A stretch of DNA of 24,843 nt from JALXCG01 sp026991065 [NCBI: Gemmatimonadota bacterium] (lineage in GTDB: Bacteria; GCA-2686955): contig JALXCG010000081.1 in the NCBI GenBank assembly GCA_026991065.1, positions 1-24,843 of the forward strand. Reading direction: 5' to 3'. The translations under genes and the position numbers were made by a program. The notes beneath the pieces were generated by a model. The model was not told the DNA's origin. It worked only from the letters and a program-made list of their open reading frames with translations, and did not search any database. Within the stretch, counting starts at the first letter, position 1. Every line of letters starts with the position of its first letter. Shown here piece by piece: positions 6,862 through 15,177 of the stretch.

Positions 6862-9800
6862 ATGAGTCGTCATCTTCCACGCCTTTGCGGCCTGCTCCTG
6901 GTCCTGGCCCTGCTTTCCTGCAGCAGCGGGCACGCGCAAGGGTTTGGCAAGAACAAGGTCCAATATGAGAATTGGACCTGGTACACCCTGTCAGCCGAAC
7001 ACTTCGACATCTACTTCTATGAAGGAGCAGAGGAGTTGGCCCGGTTCACCGCGGTCGAGTCGGAGCGTGCCCTCTCCCAGATTTCGCGCGATTTTCGTTA
7101 CGAAACGGAATCAGCGATCCCGCTCATAATCTACAAATCGCACAACGATTTTCAGACCACAAACGTGACTCCTGGTCTGCTTCCCGAAGGGGTGGGCGGA
7201 TTCACCGAATACCTGAAGCACCGCGTCGTCGTTCCATATGAAGGCGATTACAAGCAGTTTCGCCATGTTCTACATCATGAACTGATTCACGCGGTGATGT
7301 TCGACATGCTCTACGGCCGATCTCTCGCCAACCTGCTGGCCGGCCAACGCACCCTGCAGCTACCATTGTGGTTCAACGAGGGGCTGGCCGAATGGGGTTC
7401 GGAGGGTTGGGATACAAAGGCGGATATGTTCATCCGCGATGCCGTGATGAGCGGAACTCTGCCGCCTCTGGACTATCTCGGAGGCTACTTCGCCTACAAG
7501 GGCGGACAATCTGTTTTTCGCTTCCTCAGCAATCGATACGGAAGGGAAGAGGTGGGTGAACTGCTGGCCAATATTCGCTCCCTGCGAAAGCTGGAGCCGG
7601 CGCTGGAAAAAACCACCGGCATGGACCTGAAGGAACTGGACCGCAACTGGCAGAAAGCGATGCGGCGGGAGTACTGGCCAGAGATCGCCAATCGCGCCGA
7701 ACCCGAAGAGTTTGCGCGAAGGCTCACGGACCACCGGGAACTGGAGAACTACTACAACACCAGTCCCGCGATATCACCGGATGGCTCCCGTGTGGCTTTT
7801 CTCTCGGACCGCGAAATCTACGCCGACGTATTTCTTTTGTCGACGCTCGACAAGAAAATCCTCCGGCGTCTGGTCAAGGGCCAACGCAGCGGCAAATTCG
7901 AGGAGCTTCACTGGCTGCGCCCGGGGATCAGTTGGTCCCCAGAAGGGGATCAAGTCACACTGGCGGCCAAGGCCGGTGCCCATGACCACCTTTTCATCAT
8001 TCGTGCAAGCGATGGCAAGATCACCCGCGAGATCGACTTCGATCTCGATGGCCTTTTCAGTCCGGCGTGGTCTCCACAAGGCGACCGGATTGCGTTTGTC
8101 GGGCTTCACAACGGTGCTTCGGACATCTACTTCGTGGATCTCACCGATCAGAGCCTGCACCAAGTCACCGACGATCTCTTCAGTGACACCGATCCCAGCT
8201 GGTCTCCGGATGGAGAGACCATCGTCTTCATCAGCGAACGCCCGGGGGTCGTTGAGCCCGCCCTGGAGTCGGTTCACATGTGGCAACAAGACTATGCCCA
8301 CAGCAACATCTACACGATCCGAGCCGACGGCAGCGAAGCGCGAGCCATCACCGATGATCCATACGTCAAAGAGACACCGATCTTCAGCCCGGATGGAACC
8401 AGGCTCCTCTACACTTCAGACATCAGCGGTTGTTTCAACATCTACCAGCAGTCACTGGAGACCGGGGAACGCTGGCCGATTACCAACGTTCTTACCGGCG
8501 CATTCGATCTTTCAATCTCCCGCGACGGCAGCATGCTGGTCTTCGCCTCTCTCAGTGATGCCGGCTGGGACATCTTCGAACTCAGCAACCCCCTGGAAAT
8601 CCCGCCCGATTCGATCCAGGTTCCCGCAACCGCATTTCGCCTGGCCCATGCAGCCGCAGCGGAAGAGGTCGGGGCCGAACATGCCGAAGCGGTCGGCAAC
8701 GCGCCGGAAGACACGCTGAGTGCGGAATCCGCTGTTCCCAGCGACGCACCGGTGCCCAGCCCCACACCGGCTCTTTCGCCGCAGTTTTCGCGGTTCGTGT
8801 TTCATCGTGGAAACGTCGACAGGTTCGCCAAGAAAAACGATTCCGCATCCTCTTCCGCCGCTGCCGATTCAACAGAGAACGAAGCCACCGCCGATCTGCT
8901 TGCCGCAGCGAAAACGTCCAGCGACGCCCCCGACACTTTTTCGGTCCATCGCTACAAGCCCCATTTCTCCCCGGACCTGCTCTATGGGACCGCTGCCTAC
9001 AGCCAGTACTACGGCGTCGTCGGAGCCAGCCAGATCGCGCTCAGCGATGTTCTGGGCAACCATCAGATCTACTTGGCGACCAACCTCTACTTCAGCTTCT
9101 CCAACTCCGATTTCTACGCCGCTTACTACTATCTGCCGAATCGCAACGACTACGGCGTCTCGCTCTTTCACAACGCCTTTGTCTGGTACAGCGACGAGCC
9201 CGATTTCGTCTCGGACAAGCTCGCCGAAGATGGTCGCTACAGCTACATTCCCGGGGACTTCATCTTCTTTCGCGATCGCTACTATGGTGGCGGCTTCGCC
9301 TTGCGCCGACCACTCGATCGTTTTCATCGACTGGACCTGGATTTCAGCACTCTTTTCATCGACCGCGAGTTTCTGGACCTTCACGTTCAAGACCAGCACC
9401 GGCGCTCGGTCAATCTCGGCCTCTCCTACGTCACCGACACCACGCTCTGGGGCATCACCGGTCCCATGGGAGGAAGCGCCTCGCGGTTCAGCCTCACACT
9501 CAGCCCCGATCTGGGTAAGGACTACTTGAACTTTGCCACGCTGCAGGCGGACATTCGTCGCTATCACCTCATTGGCAAGGACTACGCCTTCGCCGGGCGC
9601 TTGGTCACCGGGGCTTCCTTCGGTAACAATCCGGAGCAGTTTTTCCTGGGCGGAATGTCTAACTGGCTCAATCTCGACTGGCGCGAAAGTTACCGCATAG
9701 AAAGCCTGGATGACCTGTACTTCTCTTCGTTTGTGACGCCGCTGCGAGGTGCGCGCTATTATGAGCAGATCGGGCGTAAGGTCGCCCTGGCGAACCTGGA

Positions 9801-10101
9801 GTTTCGCTTTCCACTCCTGCGCCACCTTCTCCTCGGTTTCCCCCTGCCGCTGGAGATCGGCAACATCCGCGGGGCTCTCTTCGTAGATGCCGGCAGCGCC
9901 TGGAACAGTAGCAGCGATTGGCAATTGACCCACCGCGACAGCGCCGGAAGACGGTCTCTTGATGACCTGCTCGTCGGTTACGGCGTGGGTGCGCGGTGGA
10001 ACCTGGGTTTCTTCGTTCTCATGCTCGATGTAGCCTGGAGAGATGATTTCGTGCGCCGCTCTCCACCACACTGGTATCTGACGCTGGGACCGGAGTTCTA
10101 A
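6862..10101 (+). CDS. Metallopeptidase, PD40 propeller and Omp85-type barrel chimera
   Basis: 1079 residues from ATG 6862, chosen because the signal peptide (LCGLLLVLALLSCSSGHAQ) then lies at the N-terminus and a GGAG precedes it; ATG 6778 would add 28 residues. Three parts are visible. Residues ~25-280 are a gluzincin-like peptidase with HELIH (H139, E140, H143) and NEGLAEW with E173 as the likely third zinc ligand. Residues ~300-560 hold about six TolB/PD40-type repeats (WSPDG, WSPEG, WSPQG, FSPDG and similar). After an Ala/Ser/Pro linker (~575-690), residues ~698-1079 form an Omp85/BamA-type barrel (LANLEFRFPL, ALFVDAGSAW, C-terminal Phe). No POTRA domains are seen. It probably sits in the outer membrane with the peptidase in the periplasm. 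The catalytic residues are intact; the substrate is unknown. Confidence 0.85.
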   Translation: MSRHLPRLCGLLLVLALLSCSSGHAQGFGKNKVQYENWTWYTLSAEHFDIYFYEGAEELARFTAVESERALSQISRDFRYETESAIPLIIYKSHNDFQTTNVTPGLLPEGVGGFTEYLKHRVVVPYEGDYKQFRHVLHHELIHAVMFDMLYGRSLANLLAGQRTLQLPLWFNEGLAEWGSEGWDTKADMFIRDAVMSGTLPPLDYLGGYFAYKGGQSVFRFLSNRYGREEVGELLANIRSLRKLEPALEKTTGMDLKELDRNWQKAMRREYWPEIANRAEPEEFARRLTDHRELENYYNTSPAISPDGSRVAFLSDREIYADVFLLSTLDKKILRRLVKGQRSGKFEELHWLRPGISWSPEGDQVTLAAKAGAHDHLFIIRASDGKITREIDFDLDGLFSPAWSPQGDRIAFVGLHNGASDIYFVDLTDQSLHQVTDDLFSDTDPSWSPDGETIVFISERPGVVEPALESVHMWQQDYAHSNIYTIRADGSEARAITDDPYVKETPIFSPDGTRLLYTSDISGCFNIYQQSLETGERWPITNVLTGAFDLSISRDGSMLVFASLSDAGWDIFELSNPLEIPPDSIQVPATAFRLAHAAAAEEVGAEHAEAVGNAPEDTLSAESAVPSDAPVPSPTPALSPQFSRFVFHRGNVDRFAKKNDSASSSAAADSTENEATADLLAAAKTSSDAPDTFSVHRYKPHFSPDLLYGTAAYSQYYGVVGASQIALSDVLGNHQIYLATNLYFSFSNSDFYAAYYYLPNRNDYGVSLFHNAFVWYSDEPDFVSDKLAEDGRYSYIPGDFIFFRDRYYGGGFALRRPLDRFHRLDLDFSTLFIDREFLDLHVQDQHRRSVNLGLSYVTDTTLWGITGPMGGSASRFSLTLSPDLGKDYLNFATLQADIRRYHLIGKDYAFAGRLVTGASFGNNPEQFFLGGMSNWLNLDWRESYRIESLDDLYFSSFVTPLRGARYYEQIGRKVALANLEFRFPLLRHLLLGFPLPLEIGNIRGALFVDAGSAWNSSSDWQLTHRDSAGRRSLDDLLVGYGVGARWNLGFFVLMLDVAWRDDFVRRSPPHWYLTLGPEF

Positions 10102-10102
10102 A

Positions 10103-11386
10103 ATGCCACTCGTGCCGATTCGCAACCCTCTCCCCCGCTTGCTCGCGATGAGCGGCGCGATGCTCTTCCTCTGCGCTCCCTCCCTCGCTGCAAAACCAGA
10201 GCAACCCCCCACTCCGGTGTTCGAACTCTCTCTCTGCGCATCCCCCGCTCTTCCAGATGCCAAGGGTGGCGTCGACCTGTTCATTGGAGTATCTAACGAT
10301 CAACTGCACTTCGTGCGCCAACGCAATCGTTTCGTCGCCGAGTACTCGATCACAGTCGACATCTTGGATTCCGCCGGCACTCGCATCACAGGCAGAAGCT
10401 CCAGGCACCGCAAGACGGCCAAAGGATTCGATGCCACGACCGATCCCTCGCTGCGCGAGGTCACCCACGTTCACTTCGACCTGGAGAGCGGGCCCTATCG
10501 TGCGGTTGCACGCCTGCGCGACGAAGACCTCAAGCAGGAATCCAACCAGGCGCGCGACTTTGAGATCAGCAAGGTTGTTTCTCCGCGAATCGCGATCAGC
10601 GACCTGCTCCTGGTCGGGGAGCGAGCCGAAGCCGCGAGCGGCGAGTTTGACCGACTCCAGTCGCTCTATTTCAAAGCCAAGGCCGACTCCCGCCCAAGCA
10701 TCTTCGCCATTTTCCGCATTGTCGGCGCCCGGGATCCGATAGAGTGCCGCGCTCTCTTTCGGCGACCAACCGGGGAGGTTGCCCGCGACGTCCGCTTTCA
10801 ACTGCCGGCGGAGGACAAGTGGCACTTTGTAGAATTGAACACAGAAGAACTACCCGGCACTGTCTACGACGTTGAACTGCATGCTCAGTGCGCGGACACA
10901 CTCCAGGCAACCGCAACCAGAAAGCTCATGATTCGATCGGCCGGCTTATCGCCGCTCGTGGACAATCTCGATGACGCGATCGAACAGCTGCTCTACATCG
11001 CCGACTCCAAGACCCTCAAGGCCATGAAATCCGCACCAGACGACGCGAAGAAAGCGCTTTTCGACGCCTTCTGGAAAGAGCGCGACCCATCGCCCGGCAC
11101 GCGTGACAACGAGTTGATGAATGAGTACTACCGTCGCATCCACGAAGCGGACGAACGCTTCCGCTGCTACAAAGCCGGCTGGAAGACTGATCGTGGTTGG
11201 GTTTTCGTCACCTACGGCGAGCCCAACGAAGTGGAGCGCTACCCCTTTGAGTTAGACTCCCGTCCGTACGAAGTGTGGCGCTATTACCACCCGGATCGGC
11301 GCTTCCTCTTCGTGGACCGAAATGGCTTCGGGGACTACGACCTGGTGGAGAGTTCCGGCGGCAACTTCGATTTCGGAGTCGATTGA
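10103..11386 (+). CDS. GWxTD domain-containing secreted protein
   Basis: 427 residues. ATG 10103 lies 1 nt after the previous stop, with GGAG within the end of the upstream gene, so the two are probably cotranscribed. The signal peptide is residues ~1-30 (LLAMSGAMLFLCAPSLAA). The middle is beta-rich. The C-terminal ~110 residues form the GWxTD domain: an acidic helical lead-in (FDAFWKERDPSPGTRDNELM, YYRRIHEADERF), the motif GWKTDRG with G359-D363, then YGEPNEVERYPF and YEVWRYYHPDRRFLFVDRNG. The family is known as a recurrent C-terminal domain in exported proteins of several phyla, without an established biochemical function. Its position after the peptidase/barrel chimera suggests a role in envelope biogenesis, by inference only. 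Confidence 0.85.
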   Translation: MPLVPIRNPLPRLLAMSGAMLFLCAPSLAAKPEQPPTPVFELSLCASPALPDAKGGVDLFIGVSNDQLHFVRQRNRFVAEYSITVDILDSAGTRITGRSSRHRKTAKGFDATTDPSLREVTHVHFDLESGPYRAVARLRDEDLKQESNQARDFEISKVVSPRIAISDLLLVGERAEAASGEFDRLQSLYFKAKADSRPSIFAIFRIVGARDPIECRALFRRPTGEVARDVRFQLPAEDKWHFVELNTEELPGTVYDVELHAQCADTLQATATRKLMIRSAGLSPLVDNLDDAIEQLLYIADSKTLKAMKSAPDDAKKALFDAFWKERDPSPGTRDNELMNEYYRRIHEADERFRCYKAGWKTDRGWVFVTYGEPNEVERYPFELDSRPYEVWRYYHPDRRFLFVDRNGFGDYDLVESSGGNFDFGVD

Positions 11387-11410
11387 CAGCCGTTCTCGCA
11401 AGAAAAGAGA

Positions 11411-11441
11411 GGGCCGGCCGCACCCTCAGTGCAACCGGCCC
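11411..11441. terminator. Terminator hairpin between convergent genes
   Basis: GGGCCGG (11411-11417) pairs with CCGGCCC (11435-11441). Inside, after a 2-by-2 internal loop, GCAC (11420-11423) pairs with GTGC (11429-11432) around a CCTCA loop. On the minus strand the stem is followed by TCTCTTTTCTT (complement of about 11400-11410), as expected for an intrinsic terminator of dnaK. No T-run follows on the plus strand, so its effect on the GWxTD gene is less certain. Confidence 0.75.
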
Positions 11442-11477
11442 ACCATCGCTCGCAAACGCTCCGCGCAATGAGCGCGA

Positions 11478-13412
11478 TTACTTCTCGTCAACCACCTCGA
11501 AGTCGGCGTCTACCGCACCGTCACCGCTGGCACCCGCCGCGGCCGATGCTGCATCGGCGCCTGGTGATGCCGCGCCCCCGGCCGCTGCCGCCGGGTCACC
11601 GCCCGGAGGCGGCGGACTCTGTGCATAGAGCTTCCCGGCGATCGCATGCAGAGCCTGCTCAAGCTCGGAACCGGCAGCCCGAATCGCAGAGATATCGTCC
11701 CCGGCGATTACCGAGCGCACCTTTTCCACTGCGCTCTCGACCCGCTGCTTCTCATCCGCTTCGAGTTTGTCCGCATTCTCCTTGATCAACCGTTCAGCCT
11801 GATACGCCTTCTGATCCTCTTCGTTGCGCGCATCAATCAACTCGCGCTTGATGCGATCCTCCTCGGCATTCATTTCGGCGTCTTGCACCATCCGTTTGAT
11901 GTCTTCTTCGGACAATCCACCGGAAGCCTGGATCTTGATCGATTGCTCCTTGCCGGTCGCCTTGTCCTTCGCCGAAACATGGAGAATCCCGTTGGCATCA
12001 ATGTCAAAAGTCACTTCGATCTGCGGCATGCCACGGGGCGCCGGCGGAATCCCGGTCAGTTGGAACCGGCCGATGGTCTTGTTGTCACTCGCCATCTTCC
12101 GCTCACCCTGCAGAACATGGATCTCGACCGTATCCTGATTGTCCGCGGCGGTGGAAAAGATCTGGCTCTTCTTCGACGGAATCGTGCTGTTCCGCTCGAT
12201 CAGAGGTGTGGAAACACCACCAAGAGTCTCAATGCCAAGCGTCAGCGGTGTCACGTCAAGAAGCAGAACATCCTTCACGTCACCACCCAGGACCCCAGCC
12301 TGGATTGCCGCCCCCAAGGCGACCACTTCATCGGGATTCACACCCTTGTGCGGCTCCCGACCAAAGAATTCCTTGACGAGCTGCTGAATCCGCGGAATCC
12401 GGGTCGATCCGCCCACCAGAATCACTTCGTCAATGTCACCGGGCTTCAGTCCGGCATCGGCCAAAGCCTGTCGGCATGGAGCCAGTGTGCGCTGGAAAAG
12501 CTCATCTTCGAGCGCCTCAAACTTCGCCCGCGTCAGAGTCTTGACCAAGTGCTTCGGCCCAGTGGCGTCCGCCGTGATGAAGGGAAGATTGATCTCAGTC
12601 TGACCGGCACTCGACAATTCGCACTTGGCCTTTTCCGCAGCCTCCTTGAGTCGCTGCAGAGCCATCGGGTCCGCCGAAATGTCGACTCCCTCGTCTTTCT
12701 TGAACTCACTGACCAGCCAATCGATGATCACCTGATCAAAGTCATCACCGCCAAGGTGAGTATCACCATTGGTAGCCTTGACCTCGGTCACACCACCGCC
12801 CAAATCGAGGATGGAGATATCGAAAGTCCCGCCGCCAAGATCGAAGACCGCAACGGTTTCGTCCCTGTCCTTACCCAATCCATAGGCAAGCGCCGCGGCC
12901 GTGGGCTCGTTGATGATGCGCTTGACTTCGAGCCCCGCAATCCGCCCAGCATCCTTGGTGGCCTGACGTTGACTGTCGTTGAAATAGGCGGGAACCGTTA
13001 TCACCGCCTCAGTCACCGTCTCGCCCAGATACTCTTCTGCGTCTTTCTTGAGCTTCTGCAGGACCTGCGCGCTGATCTCGGGAGGGGCGAGCAGCTTGTC
13101 GCCAATCTTAACTCGAGCGTCGCCCGTCGGTCCGGCGGCAACCTCGTAAGGCACCTCGGACACCTCGGTCGCGATCTCACTCTTCTTTCTACCCATGAAG
13201 CGCTTGATCGAATAAACAGTTCGCGCGGCGTTGGTAATTGCCTGCCGTTTCGCGACCTGTCCAACGAGCACTTCGCCATCTTTCGTATATGCAACCACCG
13301 AAGGAGTTGTTCGCGCCCCCTCGGAGTTCGAAATCACAGTCGGCTCACCGCCCTCCATGACGGCGATGACCGAATTGGTTGTCCCCAGGTCGATACCGAC
13401 GATTTTTGCCAT
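11478..13412 (-). CDS. dnaK: Chaperone DnaK (Hsp70)
   Basis: 644 residues starting [14 protein letters not shown] at ATG 13410-13412, with GAGGT about 10 nt upstream. ATP-dependent cytosolic chaperone that works with DnaJ and GrpE. All Hsp70 landmarks are present: the phosphate-binding IDLGTTNS at the N-terminus, DLGGGTFD near residue 195, VGGSTRIP in the second lobe, the interdomain linker [13 protein letters not shown], and the substrate-binding domain. The C-terminal lid ends in a Gly/Ala/Pro-rich tail and [11 protein letters not shown], close to the usual EEVD-like bacterial end. Length is typical. No dnaJ or grpE is adjacent and a terminator follows, so it is probably monocistronic. The upstream region carries a sigma-54 promoter and palindromic upstream sites rather than a CIRCE element. 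A 610-codon open frame on the opposite strand is a shadow. Confidence 0.98.
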   Translation of the reverse strand: MAKIVGIDLGTTNSVIAVMEGGEPTVISNSEGARTTPSVVAYTKDGEVLVGQVAKRQAITNAARTVYSIKRFMGRKKSEIATEVSEVPYEVAAGPTGDARVKIGDKLLAPPEISAQVLQKLKKDAEEYLGETVTEAVITVPAYFNDSQRQATKDAGRIAGLEVKRIINEPTAAALAYGLGKDRDETVAVFDLGGGTFDISILDLGGGVTEVKATNGDTHLGGDDFDQVIIDWLVSEFKKDEGVDISADPMALQRLKEAAEKAKCELSSAGQTEINLPFITADATGPKHLVKTLTRAKFEALEDELFQRTLAPCRQALADAGLKPGDIDEVILVGGSTRIPRIQQLVKEFFGREPHKGVNPDEVVALGAAIQAGVLGGDVKDVLLLDVTPLTLGIETLGGVSTPLIERNSTIPSKKSQIFSTAADNQDTVEIHVLQGERKMASDNKTIGRFQLTGIPPAPRGMPQIEVTFDIDANGILHVSAKDKATGKEQSIKIQASGGLSEEDIKRMVQDAEMNAEEDRIKRELIDARNEEDQKAYQAERLIKENADKLEADEKQRVESAVEKVRSVIAGDDISAIRAAGSELEQALHAIAGKLYAQSPPPPGGDPAAAAGGAASPGADAASAAAGASGDGAVDADFEVVDEK

Positions 13413-13476
13413 GGGTCGTTTACCTCGTGTTCTGTCTGCGGTTTTGGATTCTTGAATGATCGGCCACGCCCATGTT

Positions 13477-13493
13477 AAGCAATATGCGTGCCA
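13477..13493 (-). promoter_or_regulatory. Sigma-54 (-24/-12) promoter of dnaK
   Basis: Read on the minus strand the site is TTGGCACGCATATTGCTT (first T at 13494). It contains the GG and GC dinucleotides exactly 10 nt apart and matches the consensus TGGCACG-N4-TTGCW at every defined position. Transcription should start near 13467, giving a leader of about 55 nt before the dnaK ATG at 13412. Promoters of this class need an enhancer-binding activator; candidate sites lie upstream at 13583-13615. Confidence 0.85.
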
Positions 13494-13522
13494 ATCCATC
13501 CGCCACCGGCTATCGCGCATAA

Positions 13523-13533
13523 CACGTTACGTG
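13523..13533. promoter_or_regulatory. Palindrome CACGTTACGTG upstream of dnaK promoter
   Basis: A perfect 11-bp palindrome (CACGT, T, ACGTG), nested in a wider pair AACAC (13521-13525) and GTGTT (13537-13541). It is centred about 61 bp upstream of the predicted sigma-54 start, between the promoter and the distal paired palindromes. It could bind another regulator; no family can be named. Confidence 0.4.
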
Positions 13534-13582
13534 ACAGTGTTTCCCACGCCTTCCGAAAGAGCACGCCAGGTGCTGACACAGA

Positions 13583-13615
13583 CTGCCATGTTGGCAGACA
13601 TGCGCCACGTTGGCG
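13583..13615. promoter_or_regulatory. Paired upstream activator-like palindromes of dnaK
   Basis: Two perfect palindromes share the minus-strand core GCCAACRTGGC. One is CTGCCAACATGGCAG at 13583-13597; the other is CGCCAACGTGGCG at 13603-13615. Their centres are 19 bp apart and lie about 123 and 142 bp upstream of the predicted start, the usual distance for sigma-54 enhancer sites. Nothing in the window encodes an obvious cognate activator. Confidence 0.7.
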
Positions 13616-13651
13616 GGCAGGCCCTCCTCACCGAAGACTTCATCTCCCGCC

Positions 13652-13677
13652 CCCCGAGAGCCGGACTGCTCCCGGGG
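13652..13677 (-). terminator. Hairpin downstream of the PQQ-like operon
   Basis: On the minus strand CCCCGGGAGC and GCTCTCGGGG pair over 10 bp (one G-T) around a 6-nt loop, starting 18 nt after the stop at 13696. No T-tract follows, so it may be a Rho-type or weak intrinsic terminator, or an RNA end-protecting hairpin. It separates the propeller operon from the dnaK control region. Confidence 0.6.
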
Positions 13678-13695
13678 ATCCGTCACATCTTTGGA

Positions 13696-15177
13696 TCAGG
13701 GGTCAAGCCTATAGCCCAAAGTGAACGTCTCGGAATCTGAATACAGCGGCTCGCCACTGTCCGGGTCGGTCATCACACCGTGGATCGAATAGGCTCCGAG
13801 TGGATTCTCTCGGCCAAACACAATCGTGAGTGACTCCTCGTTCTCATCACTCGCTCCCGGGAGGAAGCGGCCGTATTCGCGCACACCATCCACAACAACC
13901 CGATCGGGCCCCTCGACCCACACGCGCAGATCCACCGAGTAATCCAGATAGGAGTTGTTGAAAATGCGGCTTGAAACCGTCAGCGTGTCGCCCCTTGAGT
14001 AGTAGGTCGTGTCGGGAGCCACAACAATTCCGCCCCCTCCGTCATCCTTCACCCACGACGACCAGTCGATGGTGCTGTAAATCGACCCATCCGCGCCGAT
14101 GGTGATCGGCCCATGAAAGATCCCCTGCGCAATCACGTATTTCAGGTTGCCGTCCGGATAGTAGGAGGAGATTGTAGCGGTCAAGGCTCCGGCATAGATG
14201 ATGTCATTGTCATCAATGGTCGGAGGCGCTTCGATGGGACCATTCATGTCCTCGCTCCAAAGAAGCGTGCCGGTCGCCTTGTCCAGAACATAGAGATTGA
14301 AATCGGTCGAACCAACAGCAATGACATCCTGTCCCACCGCCAGGCCGCGAACGAATTCTCCGCCCAACGGGGTCCACCACAATGTTCCCTGCCGGGGGTC
14401 AATCGCTTCAACCGAGCCGCCCTGGGTGGCCACGTAAATCGTGCCGTCTTCCTCCACCGCCGGACTGGCGCTGACCCCGCTGCCGTCAGACATGGCGAGC
14501 GTTTCCAGTACCGCCCCGTTGCGCCCCACGCGCACCAGCGCCCGGGCCGGATCCAAGGTTGCAACCAGAATGCTGCCGTCGATCTCCAGGCTCGGTGTGG
14601 TTCGTGGCGTCGGTGCACCGATGTCCGCGCTCCAGTACTTGACACCGCTCTCGTCCAGGCAGTGCAGAATCCCGGAACTGGATAGCACGTACACCCGACC
14701 ATCATCGGAGATCACCGCATCCGATTCAAAAGCCTCGCCGGGAGCCACATAGACCCACTGCAATCCACCAAGAACTTCGTCAACCGCGTGAACCGTGCCA
14801 TCGACGACCGGCACAATCACCAGGCCGTCTTCAGTGATCGCAGGCGTCGCCATCGTCGATGATCCGAGTTCATGGGTCCACAGAAACACGCCGTCATGAC
14901 GCGTGGCGTAGATGGTTCCGGTGTCGGAGGTAAAGATCATCTCACCATAGGCCCCTGTCACCGCAGCAGCCTTGTAAGCAGTCCCCAGCAGATGATGGCG
15001 CCAGCGATACCGCCCGGGAGAATCGTCTCCGAGAAAAGGCGAACGAAATGTGTGCCGGGCGTTCTGCCCCCACATCGGCCAAGCCGCTCCCAACGGACGC
15101 GCCTGAACCATCGAGGGGGAGATGATGCTCAGAACCCCCGCGAATAACCATGCCCTCTTGCCATTGGATGTTTTCAC
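13696..15177 (-). CDS. Secreted PQQ-like beta-propeller protein (second of pair)
   Basis: 493 residues from GTG 15175-15177, which overlaps the previous stop (GTGA) and follows AGGAGA. An export signal at ~8-26 is followed by WPMWGQNARHT, the usual entry to PQQ-like propellers. Repeats such as IYATRHDGVFLWTHEL, VHAVDEVLGGLQWVY, VEAIDPRQGTLWWTP and LYVLDKATGTLLWSED run to about residue 360. A C-terminal Ig/CARDB-like domain (~370-493, YYSRGDTLTVSSRIFN, VWVEGPDRVV) ends the protein. Such propellers are scaffolds or binders; quinoprotein catalytic residues are not evident. It is a paralogue of the upstream gene with the same domain order, so a tandem duplication is likely. Envelope location is well supported; the ligand is unknown. 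Confidence 0.85.
   Translation of the reverse strand: MKTSNGKRAWLFAGVLSIISPSMVQARPLGAAWPMWGQNARHTFRSPFLGDDSPGRYRWRHHLLGTAYKAAAVTGAYGEMIFTSDTGTIYATRHDGVFLWTHELGSSTMATPAITEDGLVIVPVVDGTVHAVDEVLGGLQWVYVAPGEAFESDAVISDDGRVYVLSSSGILHCLDESGVKYWSADIGAPTPRTTPSLEIDGSILVATLDPARALVRVGRNGAVLETLAMSDGSGVSASPAVEEDGTIYVATQGGSVEAIDPRQGTLWWTPLGGEFVRGLAVGQDVIAVGSTDFNLYVLDKATGTLLWSEDMNGPIEAPPTIDDNDIIYAGALTATISSYYPDGNLKYVIAQGIFHGPITIGADGSIYSTIDWSSWVKDDGGGGIVVAPDTTYYSRGDTLTVSSRIFNNSYLDYSVDLRVWVEGPDRVVVDGVREYGRFLPGASDENEESLTIVFGRENPLGAYSIHGVMTDPDSGEPLYSDSETFTLGYRLDP

Noticed and set aside
7712-9529. Two plus-strand frames (335 and 269 codons) inside the peptidase chimera
   Set aside because: They are Ser/Arg/Thr-rich shadow translations of the propeller and barrel, with no start signals or domains.
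8869-10284. 471-codon minus-strand frame opposite the barrel part of the peptidase chimera
   Set aside because: It is low in hydrophobic pattern and Val/Gly/Glu-rich in the way of codon shadows. The plus-strand protein has clear family motifs throughout.
11646-13478. 610-codon open frame on the plus strand opposite dnaK
   Set aside because: Long antisense frames are a known by-product of dnaK codon bias at high G+C. The product has no recognisable domain, and dnaK on the other strand is complete.
13413-13640. CIRCE element or sigma-32 promoter upstream of dnaK
   Set aside because: No TTAGCACTC-N9-GAGTGCTAA repeat and no CTTGAA/CCCCAT pair with correct spacing were found; only the sigma-54-type site fits.
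13456-13740. 94-codon plus-strand frame across the dnaK control region
   Set aside because: It spans the sigma-54 promoter and the palindromes and runs into the end of the propeller gene. No ribosome binding site or domain is visible.
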